DNA of 20,398 nucleotides from NCBI GenBank assembly GCA_036675035.1, contig JAKFFO010000081.1, positions 1 to 20,398 of the forward strand, written 5' to 3'. Source of the DNA: MESE01 sp036675035 (GTDB taxonomy: Bacteria > Pseudomonadota > Gammaproteobacteria > Burkholderiales > Burkholderiaceae_D). Below are positions 1 through 7,705 of this stretch, piece after piece; the first letter of the stretch is position 1, and every line of letters begins with the position of its first letter. The position numbers were made by a program, and so were the translations under genes. The notes beneath the pieces were generated by a model. The model searched no databases, had not been told where the DNA came from, and worked only from the letters and a program-made list of their open reading frames with translations.

Positions 1-181
1 GAGCGGATGGCCGCTAGGCGCAGGACGAGCCAAGGGTGGTTCCCCTTGGCGAGGAGTGCAACAACGCGGACACCGTTCCTGGCGCCAAGCTGGGTTCGTT
101 TCATTATGTTAGATGCTCTTAATTAATCAGACTTATTCTGCAGCGCCGCAGCTATTTCCAAATTCAACATAAGGTTAACCG
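1..181. other. Left-edge non-coding region with a strong hairpin
   Basis: I see no recognisable complete gene here. Bases 29-36 (GCCAAGGG) and 43-50 (CCCTTGGC) form an 8 bp stem with a 6-base loop, preceded by a smaller GCGG/CCGC stem at 3-14. On the minus strand a frame opens with ATG at 104 and runs off the left edge without a stop (34 codons, beginning MKRTQLGARN), so the end of a leftward gene is possible but unsupported. The last part (about 100-181) is AT-rich, as expected for the promoter region of the next gene. It ends in AAGG about 7 bases before that gene's start. Confidence 0.3.
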
Positions 182-1279
182 ATGTCCAGCAGCCCACTTT
201 TTTCGCCGTTTTCGCATAGTTCATTGTCATTGCAAAATCGTATTGTGATGGCGCCCATGACGCGGTCCAAGTCGCCCGATGGCTCACCGACAGAGGAAGT
301 CGCCGCCTACTACCGTCGCCGCGCCGAAGGCGGCGTCGGGCTCATCATCACCGAAGGGACAACCGTCAACCGTCCCGGTGCCTCGAACGATCCCAATGTT
401 CCAAACTTCCATGCACCTGCAAGCCTGAATGGATGGCGCCGTGTGGTACAGGAAGTGCACGCGGCAGGCGGCAGGATTGCACCGCAGCTCTGGCACATGG
501 GGATGGTCCGCAAACCGGGAACCGGCCCCAATCCCGACGGCGCTTCGGACGGACCGTCCGGCCTGTCGGGGTCAGGCAAGCTGGTCGCGGAACCCATGAC
601 CGATGCGGCCATTGCCGACACGATTGCTGCGTTTGCCGATGCTGCTGAAAACGCGAAGGAAATCGGTTTCGATGCGATCGAATTGCACGGCGCCCACGGT
701 TATCTGATCGATCAATTCTTTTGGGAACAGTCCAACCGCCGCACCGACAATTTTGGCGGCGACCTGGTCAAGCGTACCCGCTTTGCCAGTGAAATCGTGC
801 AAGCGGTGCGTCGCCGCGTTGGGTCCGACTTCGCGATCATTCTTCGTTTCTCGCAATGGAAGCAACAGGATTACAGCGCCAGGCTGGCCGCCAGTTCATC
901 GGAACTGGCCGCATTTCTTGAACCGCTGACCGCGGCCGGTGTCGACATTTTTCACTGTTCGACCCGCCGCTTCTGGGAGCCGGAGTTTGACGGGTCCAGT
1001 CTCAACCTCGCCGGCTGGACCAAGAAAATTACCGGCAAGCCGACGATCACGGTGGGATCGGTCGGACTGAAGGGTAATGACTTTACCCACGCTTTCAAGG
1101 GCGAAAGCGCCGAAATCGGTGAGCTCGGCGAGCTTGAAAAAAGATTGCAGCAAGGCGAGTTCGATCTGGTCGCAGTAGGCCGGGCACTCATCACCGATCC
1201 GCAGTGGCCGGCCAAGGTGCGCGATGGCCGCTTCTCGGACCTCGCGCCATTTTCCGCGGAATCGCTGGCAACCCTTTGA
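182..1279 (+). CDS. NADH:flavin oxidoreductase, Old Yellow Enzyme family
   Basis: This is a 365-residue FMN-dependent ene-reductase of the Old Yellow Enzyme family, a soluble TIM-barrel enzyme. The family reduces activated C=C bonds (enones, nitro compounds, maleimides) with NAD(P)H. Visible signatures are the N-terminal NRIVMAPMTRS strand (19-29), a QLWHMG segment (102-107) lining the flavin site, and HGAHGYLIDQF (169-179), whose two His and Tyr174 match the substrate-anchoring and proton-donor residues. LRFS (221-224) and VGRALITDP (332-340) are phosphate-binding regions for FMN. Length is normal for the family. The start is supported by AAGG seven bases upstream. It appears monocistronic, with a hairpin about 40 bases after the stop. 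The natural substrate cannot be told from sequence, and no NemR-like repressor lies next to it. Family assignment is firm; subfamily (NemA-like or other) is open. Confidence 0.95.
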   Translation: MSSSPLFSPFSHSSLSLQNRIVMAPMTRSKSPDGSPTEEVAAYYRRRAEGGVGLIITEGTTVNRPGASNDPNVPNFHAPASLNGWRRVVQEVHAAGGRIAPQLWHMGMVRKPGTGPNPDGASDGPSGLSGSGKLVAEPMTDAAIADTIAAFADAAENAKEIGFDAIELHGAHGYLIDQFFWEQSNRRTDNFGGDLVKRTRFASEIVQAVRRRVGSDFAIILRFSQWKQQDYSARLAASSSELAAFLEPLTAAGVDIFHCSTRRFWEPEFDGSSLNLAGWTKKITGKPTITVGSVGLKGNDFTHAFKGESAEIGELGELEKRLQQGEFDLVAVGRALITDPQWPAKVRDGRFSDLAPFSAESLATL

Positions 1280-1320
1280 GCTGGATATCCCGCACCGCCT
1301 GCAGGTAGCCAGGAACCAAA

Positions 1321-1367
1321 GGAGCCGGGATCGCTTTTTTTCGAATGCGACGCCGGCTCCCTTAACT
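1321..1367 (+). terminator. Hairpin terminator after the OYE gene
   Basis: GGAGCCGG (1321-1328) pairs with CCGGCTCC (1353-1360). A second short stem, TCGC (1331-1334) with GCGA (1347-1350), closes a T-rich loop. The stem is followed by CTTAACTTTG, a poor but T-containing tail. Its position 42 bases after the stop codon fits transcription termination of the flavin oxidoreductase gene. The rest of 1368-1606 holds no gene I can support. Confidence 0.55.
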
Positions 1368-1606
1368 TTGAACTCCTGACTTTCAACCTTTCCCGGAGAT
1401 AGGGGGATTACCTTTTCCATGAAACCCCGGGTACATCGCAACGCACGAGATAAACGGTAAGATCTCGACCCTTTCGCTGACAGTTGGCGGACGCCGGAGG
1501 CATAGGTGCGGGCATTCCCTGACATTCCCAAAATTCGGGCCGCGTGCTAAAGTTTCTTTTAAATAACGCTAACCCGGATCAAGGAATTCCCCGCTCAAGG
1601 AGTCTT

Positions 1607-2347
1607 ATGTTTCGCACCCGCCGCTTCTCCATGGCGCTCATTGTTTTACTGGGCGTATTCAGTATGCCAGCCCAGGCTCAGGAAGAGGACTTGCCTTCGT
1701 TCACCACGGCCGAGCCCCACAACCCTTCCCACCCGGACCCGCCATTTTGCAGGATTCGTACCCGCAGCACCACGCCCGGCGGATTTATCGACATCCACAG
1801 CGATCTGGCGCGCGGTATGGTGTATACGCTGCGCGTGCCTATTTCTTTAAATGACATTGACCTTCAGCGCGTGACATGGCGCAAGTCACCCTATCCTCGC
1901 CGCGCCTACCTGGAGATTTTGGCCAGCTCGACCTGGTACGACCAGTTGCCCACCGATTGGAACGTGGCCCTTGTCTTGCCGCCGATGACCGAACCCTCGC
2001 ATCCGATCGGACCGCAGTTCACCGTGACCAAGGTCGAGGTGGCCGGCAAACCCGTGGTCTTGCCAAAGTTGAGCCAAATGTATGCGCAGCAGCTTCGGAT
2101 TGAGTTGCCCGGCTTCGAAAGCCTGGTTAAAAACACCTCCGCCCCACTGGACATCAAGGCAACGCTGTCGATGATGGTGCCGGAATCGGATACGACGCAG
2201 CCCAAAGTCGTCATCAACTCGCCGCTGCCTTCGCTGCGCACGGATATTCAGCGCACCATTGACCTGTACCAGGAAACCAGTACGCGCCGTCGCAACGACC
2301 AATGCAACGTGCGCTCTGCCGATTGCCGGGATGGAGAATGCCGATGA
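1607..2347 (+). CDS. Exported protein of unknown function, cysteine-containing C-terminus
   Basis: I do not recognise the family. The ATG at 1607 is chosen over the in-frame GTG at 1544 because AAGGAG sits four bases upstream and because it begins a clean signal peptide: basic MFRTRRF, a hydrophobic stretch ALIVLLGVFSM, then PAQAQ as a likely signal peptidase I site. The mature part (about 220 residues) has proline-rich and beta-rich segments and four cysteines. Three lie in the last 15 residues (QCN, DC, EC), so disulfides in the periplasm are plausible. The stop overlaps the next start (ATGA), so it is translationally coupled to the exported ankyrin/rhodanese protein and probably works with it. 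Nothing in the sequence indicates an enzyme. Confidence 0.75.
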   Translation: MFRTRRFSMALIVLLGVFSMPAQAQEEDLPSFTTAEPHNPSHPDPPFCRIRTRSTTPGGFIDIHSDLARGMVYTLRVPISLNDIDLQRVTWRKSPYPRRAYLEILASSTWYDQLPTDWNVALVLPPMTEPSHPIGPQFTVTKVEVAGKPVVLPKLSQMYAQQLRIELPGFESLVKNTSAPLDIKATLSMMVPESDTTQPKVVINSPLPSLRTDIQRTIDLYQETSTRRRNDQCNVRSADCRDGECR

Positions 2348-3432
2348 AATACGTTCTGTTACTGCTGGCCCTGTGCGCCACGACGATTCATGCCCAGGCC
2401 CGGCCCAAATACTCTACCCTGTCGGATAGTGACAAAGCCAGGAGCGAGCTGTGCTCTGCATCGGTGGGAAATTCCATTCGGGCCAAGGGCCGTCCCGAGG
2501 CCGTGTACCTGCGTGACTTGTTGCGTACTGCAGCCGGCGTTATCCCGGAAGACAGCCCGGCAACCGTGAAAAGCAAAACGGCCGCGTTCTGGAAAAACCC
2601 GCAGGTCACGCTCGACGAACCCAGAGGTGTCAACTGTCATTTGATCCATGCATTCGGGACGATTGTCTGGGCCTCCGTCAATGCTCAGAAAATGGAGCTG
2701 GTCAAAGTGCTGATTGATGAAGGAGCTGACATCAACATGGTCGATCCGCATCGCGGCACGACTGCCCTGGATGAACTGGTCACGGACTACCAGCACAACG
2801 TCGTGGACCACGAGGCCAACTGGATTGAACCAACCGTCCGTAGGCAGTACTGGTCGACCATAGCCTCCCGGCGCAGCCAATACGAGCAGTTGCGCGCCTG
2901 GGGTGCGCGTCACGCGTTCGAGCTCAAACAAAAGGAGCCGGACTTGGCAAGTGAAGAGGCGGCCTGCCTGAAAAATGAACCCGGTGACGAACCCAGACAG
3001 TTCGCGCCCTACGGCGGCGGGCTGGCTACCAAGATGGGCGCGTTGACACCCAAGATGGCGCCCGGCGCCATCACGGTATCTGTCCGCCAGGCGGCGTGCC
3101 TGATGCGCGCATACAAGGGCGAACTGTTTCTGGCTCACGCCATGAGCGACCAAACCGGCATTCCCGGCGCACGCCGCTACCCCAGGTCGGCCGTATCTGG
3201 CTCGTTCGATGACAACATGCAGATCAATTTCATCAATGAAAACGTCAAGCATGACCTGAACGTGAACTACAAGGCTGTACTCACGTATTGCCATAGCGAC
3301 CATTGCTTCCTTTCTTACAATGCCACGCAGCGCCTTGCGCATGCCGGCGTGAAAAAGATTTTCTGGATGCGCGACGGCATTAAAGCATGGAAAGAAGCGG
3401 GCTATCCGGTCGTGCCGGTCCAGCCCTATTAG
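2344..3432 (+). CDS. Exported ankyrin-repeat and rhodanese-like protein
   Basis: This is a 362-residue protein. The ATG at 2344 is preferred to 2302 because it overlaps the upstream stop, has GGAG seven bases before it and starts a signal peptide (MKYVLLLLALCATTIHAQA). Around residues 103-143 one ankyrin-like unit is readable (MELVKVLIDEGADINMVD, then GTTALDEL). The C-terminal region (about 236-357) is rhodanese-like: an IPGARRYP segment, then YCHSDHCFLSYNA (315-327), and WMRDGIKAWKEAGYPV matching the family's final helix and strand. Cys316 aligns with the rhodanese catalytic cysteine, and a second Cys follows at 321. This resembles periplasmic CXXCW-type rhodanese relatives more than standard sulfurtransferases. 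The usual acidic-Arg motif before the IPGA segment is not clear, so sulfurtransferase activity is uncertain. A role in periplasmic sulfur or thiol handling is inference. Confidence 0.8.
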   Translation: MKYVLLLLALCATTIHAQARPKYSTLSDSDKARSELCSASVGNSIRAKGRPEAVYLRDLLRTAAGVIPEDSPATVKSKTAAFWKNPQVTLDEPRGVNCHLIHAFGTIVWASVNAQKMELVKVLIDEGADINMVDPHRGTTALDELVTDYQHNVVDHEANWIEPTVRRQYWSTIASRRSQYEQLRAWGARHAFELKQKEPDLASEEAACLKNEPGDEPRQFAPYGGGLATKMGALTPKMAPGAITVSVRQAACLMRAYKGELFLAHAMSDQTGIPGARRYPRSAVSGSFDDNMQINFINENVKHDLNVNYKAVLTYCHSDHCFLSYNATQRLAHAGVKKIFWMRDGIKAWKEAGYPVVPVQPY

Positions 3433-3599
3433 GAGGGGCAGGTCGGGTAGCATAGGAAAAAGGCCGGGAAACCGAAGCCGTTCAGGCAGCGTGTTTATAC
3501 TCCAGCTGCGATATTCGGCAGTTAAGGACTGCTTGCTAATCAAAGGCTTGTGTGTGTTTTGGCTGCCTCGTTTAGTCAAAAATTTTGGATTTATTTTAT

Positions 3600-3627
3600 A
3601 AAGCCGCTCACTGAGCGGCTTTCTTTC
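3600..3627 (+). terminator. Strong intrinsic terminator, possibly bidirectional
   Basis: AAAGCCGCTC (3600-3609) and GAGCGGCTTT (3613-3622) form a perfect 10 bp stem with a three-base loop, followed by CTTTC. The reverse strand also has an AT-rich tail (TATAAAATAAA). It lies 168 bases after the rhodanese gene and is the best terminator for the 1607-3432 operon. The distance leaves room for a 3' UTR or a small transcript, which I cannot otherwise support. Confidence 0.8.
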
Positions 3628-4128
3628 AAATCAGCCGCGGACATTGCTCAATGTTTGTTTGCAATATCAGGTAGAAATGGATCGTGGCGGCTCTTCACCC
3701 TTGGCTACTGGCATAGACGGCATCTACTTCAGCAGCATCAATAGCCACGCCGGCGGCGCTGACGCCTTCAATCTTCACAGCCTGACAAATGCCTTACGAA
3801 GATTTTCCAGCGTTCCGGCTGGAATCCTGACCGGCGTCGAGATAGTCTCAAGCGTTTTAATGCCGCCAACACCGGTTGTCCAACTCGACATATATTCAGC
3901 GCAAGGTCTTGAAATCGCCGGCTCGCCAGCGCGAAGTTGTGCCTTTTGCACAATTGAGTTCCAACCTTCCCCGCGATACAATCGCCGCTTCGTGTACGTC
4001 ACGCCCTGGTCCGCACGCGTGGCGAAGCCGCTCTCAAGCAGGACCAAGCGCCCGTGTACTCGGGTGTGGCGTGAATGGCAAGTCCTCCTGCCGCGTTCTG
4101 CTTTTTTCGATTTCGATTGCACCCGCTT
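3628..4128. other. Gene-poor spacer upstream of the motor operon
   Basis: Together with 3433-3599 this gives about 700 bases with no convincing gene. Several overlapping frames are open (the longest is 3644-4132, plus strand), but they lack a good ribosome binding site and show no recognisable domain. Base composition looks less GC-rich than the flanking genes. It may be the leader of the downstream operon or a decayed gene. The only features I can support are a palindrome at 3937-3953 and a promoter-like pair just after it. Confidence 0.4.
3937..3982 (+). promoter_or_regulatory. Candidate promoter with adjoining palindrome for the motor operon
   Basis: TTGAGT (3954-3959) and TACAAT (3977-3982) are separated by 17 bases and resemble a sigma-70 promoter. 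Directly before the -35 element lies the inverted repeat TTGTGC-CTTTT-GCACAA (3937-3953), placed as an operator or activator site would be. Transcription from here would give a leader of about 140 bases before the DUF3348 start. This is by-eye matching only. Confidence 0.35.
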
Positions 4129-4893
4129 ATGACGCGCACCTTACCGGGTACAAATTTCCATAGTTCGAAACTGGTTCGTTGCCTGGCTGATCTGGGAATG
4201 ATCGATGCCGTCAACCCCGCAGAGGGATTCGCCGAAAAACTGGCGCTGTGGGTTCCATTTGCCGATGCCATCACTCTGTCTGCCGTACACAACGACAGCG
4301 TTGCAACTTCGCCAAAATTACGGCCCGAAACGGGGGGCACAGTGCATGATGCAGTCAACGCCGAATTCAGCCGCATCCAGGCATTCCTGATAACTTCCAT
4401 CACGAACAGCTGCTCGCCGCGGGCGGCCAGGACGCACATCAGCTTGCCTGCACCGGTACTTGAGCTGCCGATGAATCTTGTGGCGGCATATACACCGTAT
4501 CGCCGGTTCTATGAGGCGCACCAGCGCGACATGGAACTGAGTATCCGGCCGCTGCGATTCAATGTCCGGGAAACGGTTGCAAAGGCGTCGCCGAGGCTCG
4601 CCAGGCTTGCCGAGCTGGATGCAGTACTTGAAAAGATACTGCACGAACGCGAGCGTCAATTGCTGGCCAAGGTGGCGGTGTTGCTGAAGAAGCGCTTTGG
4701 ACAGTTATACAAAGAGCACCAGCAAAAGTTGATCGATTCGCAGCAGGAAGACAACCCGGCCGGCTGGTCAAAGGCGGGCGGGTGGCTGGCACGTTTTTGC
4801 AATGACATGCAAATGCTGCTGCTGGCGGAAGTCGAGCTTCGCCTGCAGCCGACCATCGGACTCATGGAAGCACTTGAACAGGATACGCAATGA
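4129..4893 (+). CDS. DUF3348 family protein, first gene of the ZorAB-like motor operon
   Basis: This is a 254-residue soluble protein recognised as DUF3348, a Burkholderiales family without known function. The ATG at 4129 (MTRTLPGTNFHSSKLVRCLA) is chosen over 4075 because the family's conserved start is the SxLVRxLA helix followed by GFAEKLALWVPFADAITLS. The 18 residues encoded upstream look non-conserved. No clear Shine-Dalgarno sequence precedes either start. The N-terminal third is helical. A middle linker holds the motif YTPYRRFYEAHQRDM (121-135), and the C-terminal part is strongly helical with LLAKVAVLLKKRF (178-190). There is no signal peptide or membrane segment. The gene overlaps the DUF802 gene by ATGA, so production is coupled to the membrane motor. 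A cytoplasmic partner of the motor tail is a reasonable inference, not shown. Confidence 0.85.
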   Translation: MTRTLPGTNFHSSKLVRCLADLGMIDAVNPAEGFAEKLALWVPFADAITLSAVHNDSVATSPKLRPETGGTVHDAVNAEFSRIQAFLITSITNSCSPRAARTHISLPAPVLELPMNLVAAYTPYRRFYEAHQRDMELSIRPLRFNVRETVAKASPRLARLAELDAVLEKILHERERQLLAKVAVLLKKRFGQLYKEHQQKLIDSQQEDNPAGWSKAGGWLARFCNDMQMLLLAEVELRLQPTIGLMEALEQDTQ

Positions 4894-7070
4894 ACAGACA
4901 TGCAATCACAGCCGCCTTCCTGGCAGGCGCACTCGCAATCGTTTGGGTCGGCGCAGCGTTTATCGGCTCAAGCTGGCTGGCGCTGGCGATGACGGCAATC
5001 ATCGGGGCAGTGTATGGATTCGGTGCGCTCGAGCTGCGCCGGTTTCGCCAGGCGACTTCCGGATTGACAGCCGCACTGACTGCCATTCCGGACAGCCTTG
5101 CAAGCATCGATGACTGGATCGCCGGCCTGCCGACTTCACTGCAAAACTCTGTGCGACTGCGCATCGAGGGCGAACGGGTCGGCTTGCCGGGACCGGCGCT
5201 CACGCCCTATCTGGTCGGACTGCTGGTGATGCTGGGGATGCTCGGCACCTTTCTCGGCATGGTCGTCACGCTCAATGGTGCCGTCTTCGCATTGGAAAAG
5301 ACCACTGACCTTCAGGCGATCCGCTCGGCGCTCGCAGTGCCGGTCATGGGATTGGGCTTGGCGTTCGGCACCTCGGTGGCAGGCGTTGCCGCATCCGCGA
5401 TGCTCGGCCTGATGTCGGCGCTCAGCCGCCGCGAGAGAATGCAGGCAGCGCAACTGCTGGACACCAGGATCGCCACCGGCTTGCGCCGGTTTTCATTTGC
5501 GTACCAGCGCCAGGAAACCTTCAAGGCGCTGCAGTCGCAATCCCAGGCCTTGCCCGCCGTCGTCGATAAACTGCAGGCGATGATGGAGCGCATGGAGGCC
5601 ATGAACCAGCAGCAGGGCCAGCAACTCAGCGCGCGCCTGCTCGGAAACCAGGAAAGCTTTCACGCCAACGTCAAGGACGTCTATGCGGAACTGGCGCGCA
5701 CTGTCGGGCACTCGTTGCGCGAGAGCCTGGCCCAGAGTGCGCAAGCTGCCGGCGAAAGCATCAAGCCGGTGGTCGAGACGGCAATGAGCGGAATTGCACA
5801 GGAAGCGAAAGCGGTGCACGAACGCATGGCCGGGACGATGCAGACGCAACTCGACGGCTTTTCCGCGCGCTTCGGCGAAACTGCAAACGCCGTGGCAGGC
5901 ACCTGGTCCAAGGCACTCGCGACCCATGAACAGGCAAGCGCCGGAGTTGCCGCCGAGGTAACCCGCTCGCTGACTGCATTCAGCCAGACGTTCGAGCAGC
6001 GCGCAGGCGCTCTCGTGGACAAGGTCGGTAATGCGTACGCCAACCTGCAGACCGATCAGACCGAGCGCGACAAACAGCGGCAGCAGGCATGGACGCAATC
6101 GCTGGAGACAATGGCTGCGGCGCTTGCGCAAGAGTGGAAGCAGACGGGAGCGCAGACGCTTTCCCAACAGCAGAAAATCTGCGACACCCTGACCCGGACG
6201 GCACACGACATTGCGGAACAGGCGCAGGCCGGCGCCAGCAAGACGCTCGCCGAGACCACGCGTCTGATCGCTTCGGCGGAAGATTTGATGCGCTCGCGCA
6301 TCGCTTCCGAAGCGCAGTGGATCGAACAGCATCGCGAGCGCATGGATCAACTGGCCAGCATGTTGCGTATGGAGCTTGGCGCACTCAAGGATGACGAAGC
6401 AGCACGCGGCAATGCGGCGGTGGAACGACTCGGCCAGTTGCAAACCGCGCTGACCAGCCACCTGACCACGCTCGGCACCGCGCTGGAACAGCCGATCACC
6501 CGCCTGATCGAAACCGCGACTGAAGCGCCGCGCGCTGCGGCAGAAGTGATCGGGCAATTGCGCCAGCAAATCTCCACCAGCGTTGCGCGCGACAATGAGT
6601 TGCTGGAAGAGCGCGGCCGCATCATGGAAACGCTCGGTTCACTGCTCGATGCGATCAATCATGCATCCGCCGAGCAGCGCGGCGTGATCGATTCGCTGGT
6701 GGCCTCGTCCGCGACGACGCTTAATACGACCGCCGCCGCATTCTCGGACAATGTGGCATCCGAAGCCGCCAAACTGACTGACATCGCGGCCAACGTCACC
6801 GCCAGCGCGGTGGAGGTATCGAGCCTGTCCGAAGCGTTCGGCTTTGCGGTGCAGTCGTTCAACGACGCCAATGAAAAACTGATTGCCAACCTGCAGCGCA
6901 TCGAAGACGCGATGGACAAATCCATGTCGCGAAGCGACGAACAGCTTGCCTACTACGTGGCACAGGCGCGCGAGATCATCGACCTGTCCATGAATTCGCA
7001 GAAAGGTATATTCGATGCGCTGCGCGAATTGCCCGGCAAGCAGGTGTCGACAGCGGAAGCGGCCAGGTAA
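4890..7070 (+). CDS. DUF802 protein: MotA/TolQ/ZorA-like membrane subunit with long helical tail
   Basis: This is a 726-residue inner-membrane protein. There are four hydrophobic segments at about 6-25, 29-47, 105-131 and 148-178. The third contains LGMLGTFLGMVV, the signature of MotA/TolQ/ExbB family channels. The fourth, MGLGLAFGTSVAGVAAS, carries a Thr where the family lines its ion path. After residue 178 comes about 545 residues of Ala/Gln/Glu-rich helix without membrane segments, including repeat-like units with W (GTWSKALATHE; QAWTQSLETM), as expected for DUF802 repeats and resembling the cytoplasmic tail of ZorA. It starts at the ATGA overlap with DUF3348 and ends at a TAATG overlap with the OmpA-like gene. 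Known family: ion-flow-driven motors with five A and two B subunits. Inferred role: a rotary stator transmitting motion through its tail. What it drives is unknown. Confidence 0.88.
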   Translation: MNRHAITAAFLAGALAIVWVGAAFIGSSWLALAMTAIIGAVYGFGALELRRFRQATSGLTAALTAIPDSLASIDDWIAGLPTSLQNSVRLRIEGERVGLPGPALTPYLVGLLVMLGMLGTFLGMVVTLNGAVFALEKTTDLQAIRSALAVPVMGLGLAFGTSVAGVAASAMLGLMSALSRRERMQAAQLLDTRIATGLRRFSFAYQRQETFKALQSQSQALPAVVDKLQAMMERMEAMNQQQGQQLSARLLGNQESFHANVKDVYAELARTVGHSLRESLAQSAQAAGESIKPVVETAMSGIAQEAKAVHERMAGTMQTQLDGFSARFGETANAVAGTWSKALATHEQASAGVAAEVTRSLTAFSQTFEQRAGALVDKVGNAYANLQTDQTERDKQRQQAWTQSLETMAAALAQEWKQTGAQTLSQQQKICDTLTRTAHDIAEQAQAGASKTLAETTRLIASAEDLMRSRIASEAQWIEQHRERMDQLASMLRMELGALKDDEAARGNAAVERLGQLQTALTSHLTTLGTALEQPITRLIETATEAPRAAAEVIGQLRQQISTSVARDNELLEERGRIMETLGSLLDAINHASAEQRGVIDSLVASSATTLNTTAAAFSDNVASEAAKLTDIAANVTASAVEVSSLSEAFGFAVQSFNDANEKLIANLQRIEDAMDKSMSRSDEQLAYYVAQAREIIDLSMNSQKGIFDALRELPGKQVSTAEAAR

Positions 7071-7705
7071 TGGATGACATTGACGCAAGCGCCGAGCATG
7101 CGGCGCCGGTCTGGCCGATATTCGGCGACCTGATGTCGGGCTTGCTGGGTGCGTTCGTACTGATCCTGGTCGGCGTGATGGCGGTCCAGATGGAATTGAC
7201 GTCGCACCTGGAGAATGAAGTGAAAATGCGCCAGCTCGAAGAGCAGCGCCGCATGAGCCTGGAAAAAGCGCTGGCGGTGCCGCTGGCGGCAGGGCGCATC
7301 ACGCTGAACAATGGCCGCATCGGTATCAGCGGCCAGGTACTGTTCGCGCTCAATTCGGACCAGTTGCAGCCGGAAGGCCGGCAACTGTTGCACAGCCTGG
7401 TCACGCCCCTGCAAGCTTATCTTGCCGCGCGCGGCGAACTGCTCATGGTGAGCGGGTTTACCGACGACAGGCCGATCCGCGGCGGCCCCTTTACCGACAA
7501 TTGGGAATTGTCAGCCCAGCGCGCATTGACTGTCACACGCACGCTGATCGAAGAAGGAATGCCTTCGTCCATGGTGTTTGCCGCGGCTTTCGGTTCCGAG
7601 CAGCCGGTCAAGCCCAACACCGATGACGACGCGCGCGCGCAAAACCGGCGCGTGGAAATGGCGCCCGTGCCGAAGACTGCCGCGCCCAAAAATCCCGCGC
7701 CATGA
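7070..7705 (+). CDS. OmpA/MotB-like (ZorB-like) motor subunit
   Basis: This is a 211-residue protein with one membrane helix (about 17-40) and a periplasmic OmpA C-terminal domain. The helix begins WPIFGDLMSGLLGAF, where Asp20 occupies the position of the ion-carrying Asp of MotB and ZorB. A charged helical linker (45-68) follows, then the peptidoglycan-binding domain with GFTDDRP (129-135), NWELSAQRA (144-152) and NRRVEM (192-197). Asp132 and Arg193/194 match the family's peptidoglycan contacts. The start overlaps the DUF802 stop (TAATG) and the stop overlaps the DUF2894 start (ATGA). With the DUF802 protein it should form a cell-wall-anchored ion motor. It is not a flagellar MotB: no flagellar genes are nearby and the partner is not a standard MotA. 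A disordered proline-rich end (PKTAAPKNPAP) closes the protein. Confidence 0.92.
   Translation: MDDIDASAEHAAPVWPIFGDLMSGLLGAFVLILVGVMAVQMELTSHLENEVKMRQLEEQRRMSLEKALAVPLAAGRITLNNGRIGISGQVLFALNSDQLQPEGRQLLHSLVTPLQAYLAARGELLMVSGFTDDRPIRGGPFTDNWELSAQRALTVTRTLIEEGMPSSMVFAAAFGSEQPVKPNTDDDARAQNRRVEMAPVPKTAAPKNPAP

Noticed and set aside
29..104. Riboswitch ahead of the OYE gene
   Set aside because: The strong stem is real, but I could not match conserved bases of any riboswitch class.
896..1531. Minus-strand open frame overlapping the end of the OYE gene
   Set aside because: Crosses the terminator hairpin and the well-conserved OYE C-terminus; no domain seen.
2359..3579. Long minus-strand open frame (406 codons) opposite the rhodanese-like gene
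   Set aside because: The plus strand has a signal peptide, Shine-Dalgarno sequence, overlap with the upstream gene and a recognisable domain; the antisense product has none and is a GC-driven shadow.
3644..4132. Plus-strand open frame of 162 codons before DUF3348
   Set aside because: No Shine-Dalgarno sequence, no domain, and it overlaps other equally open frames on both strands; treated as non-coding spacer.
5493..6569. Minus-strand open frame of 358 codons opposite the DUF802 tail
   Set aside because: It mirrors the codon periodicity of an Ala/Gln-rich gene; the product is Leu/Arg/Cys-rich without a domain or ribosome binding site.
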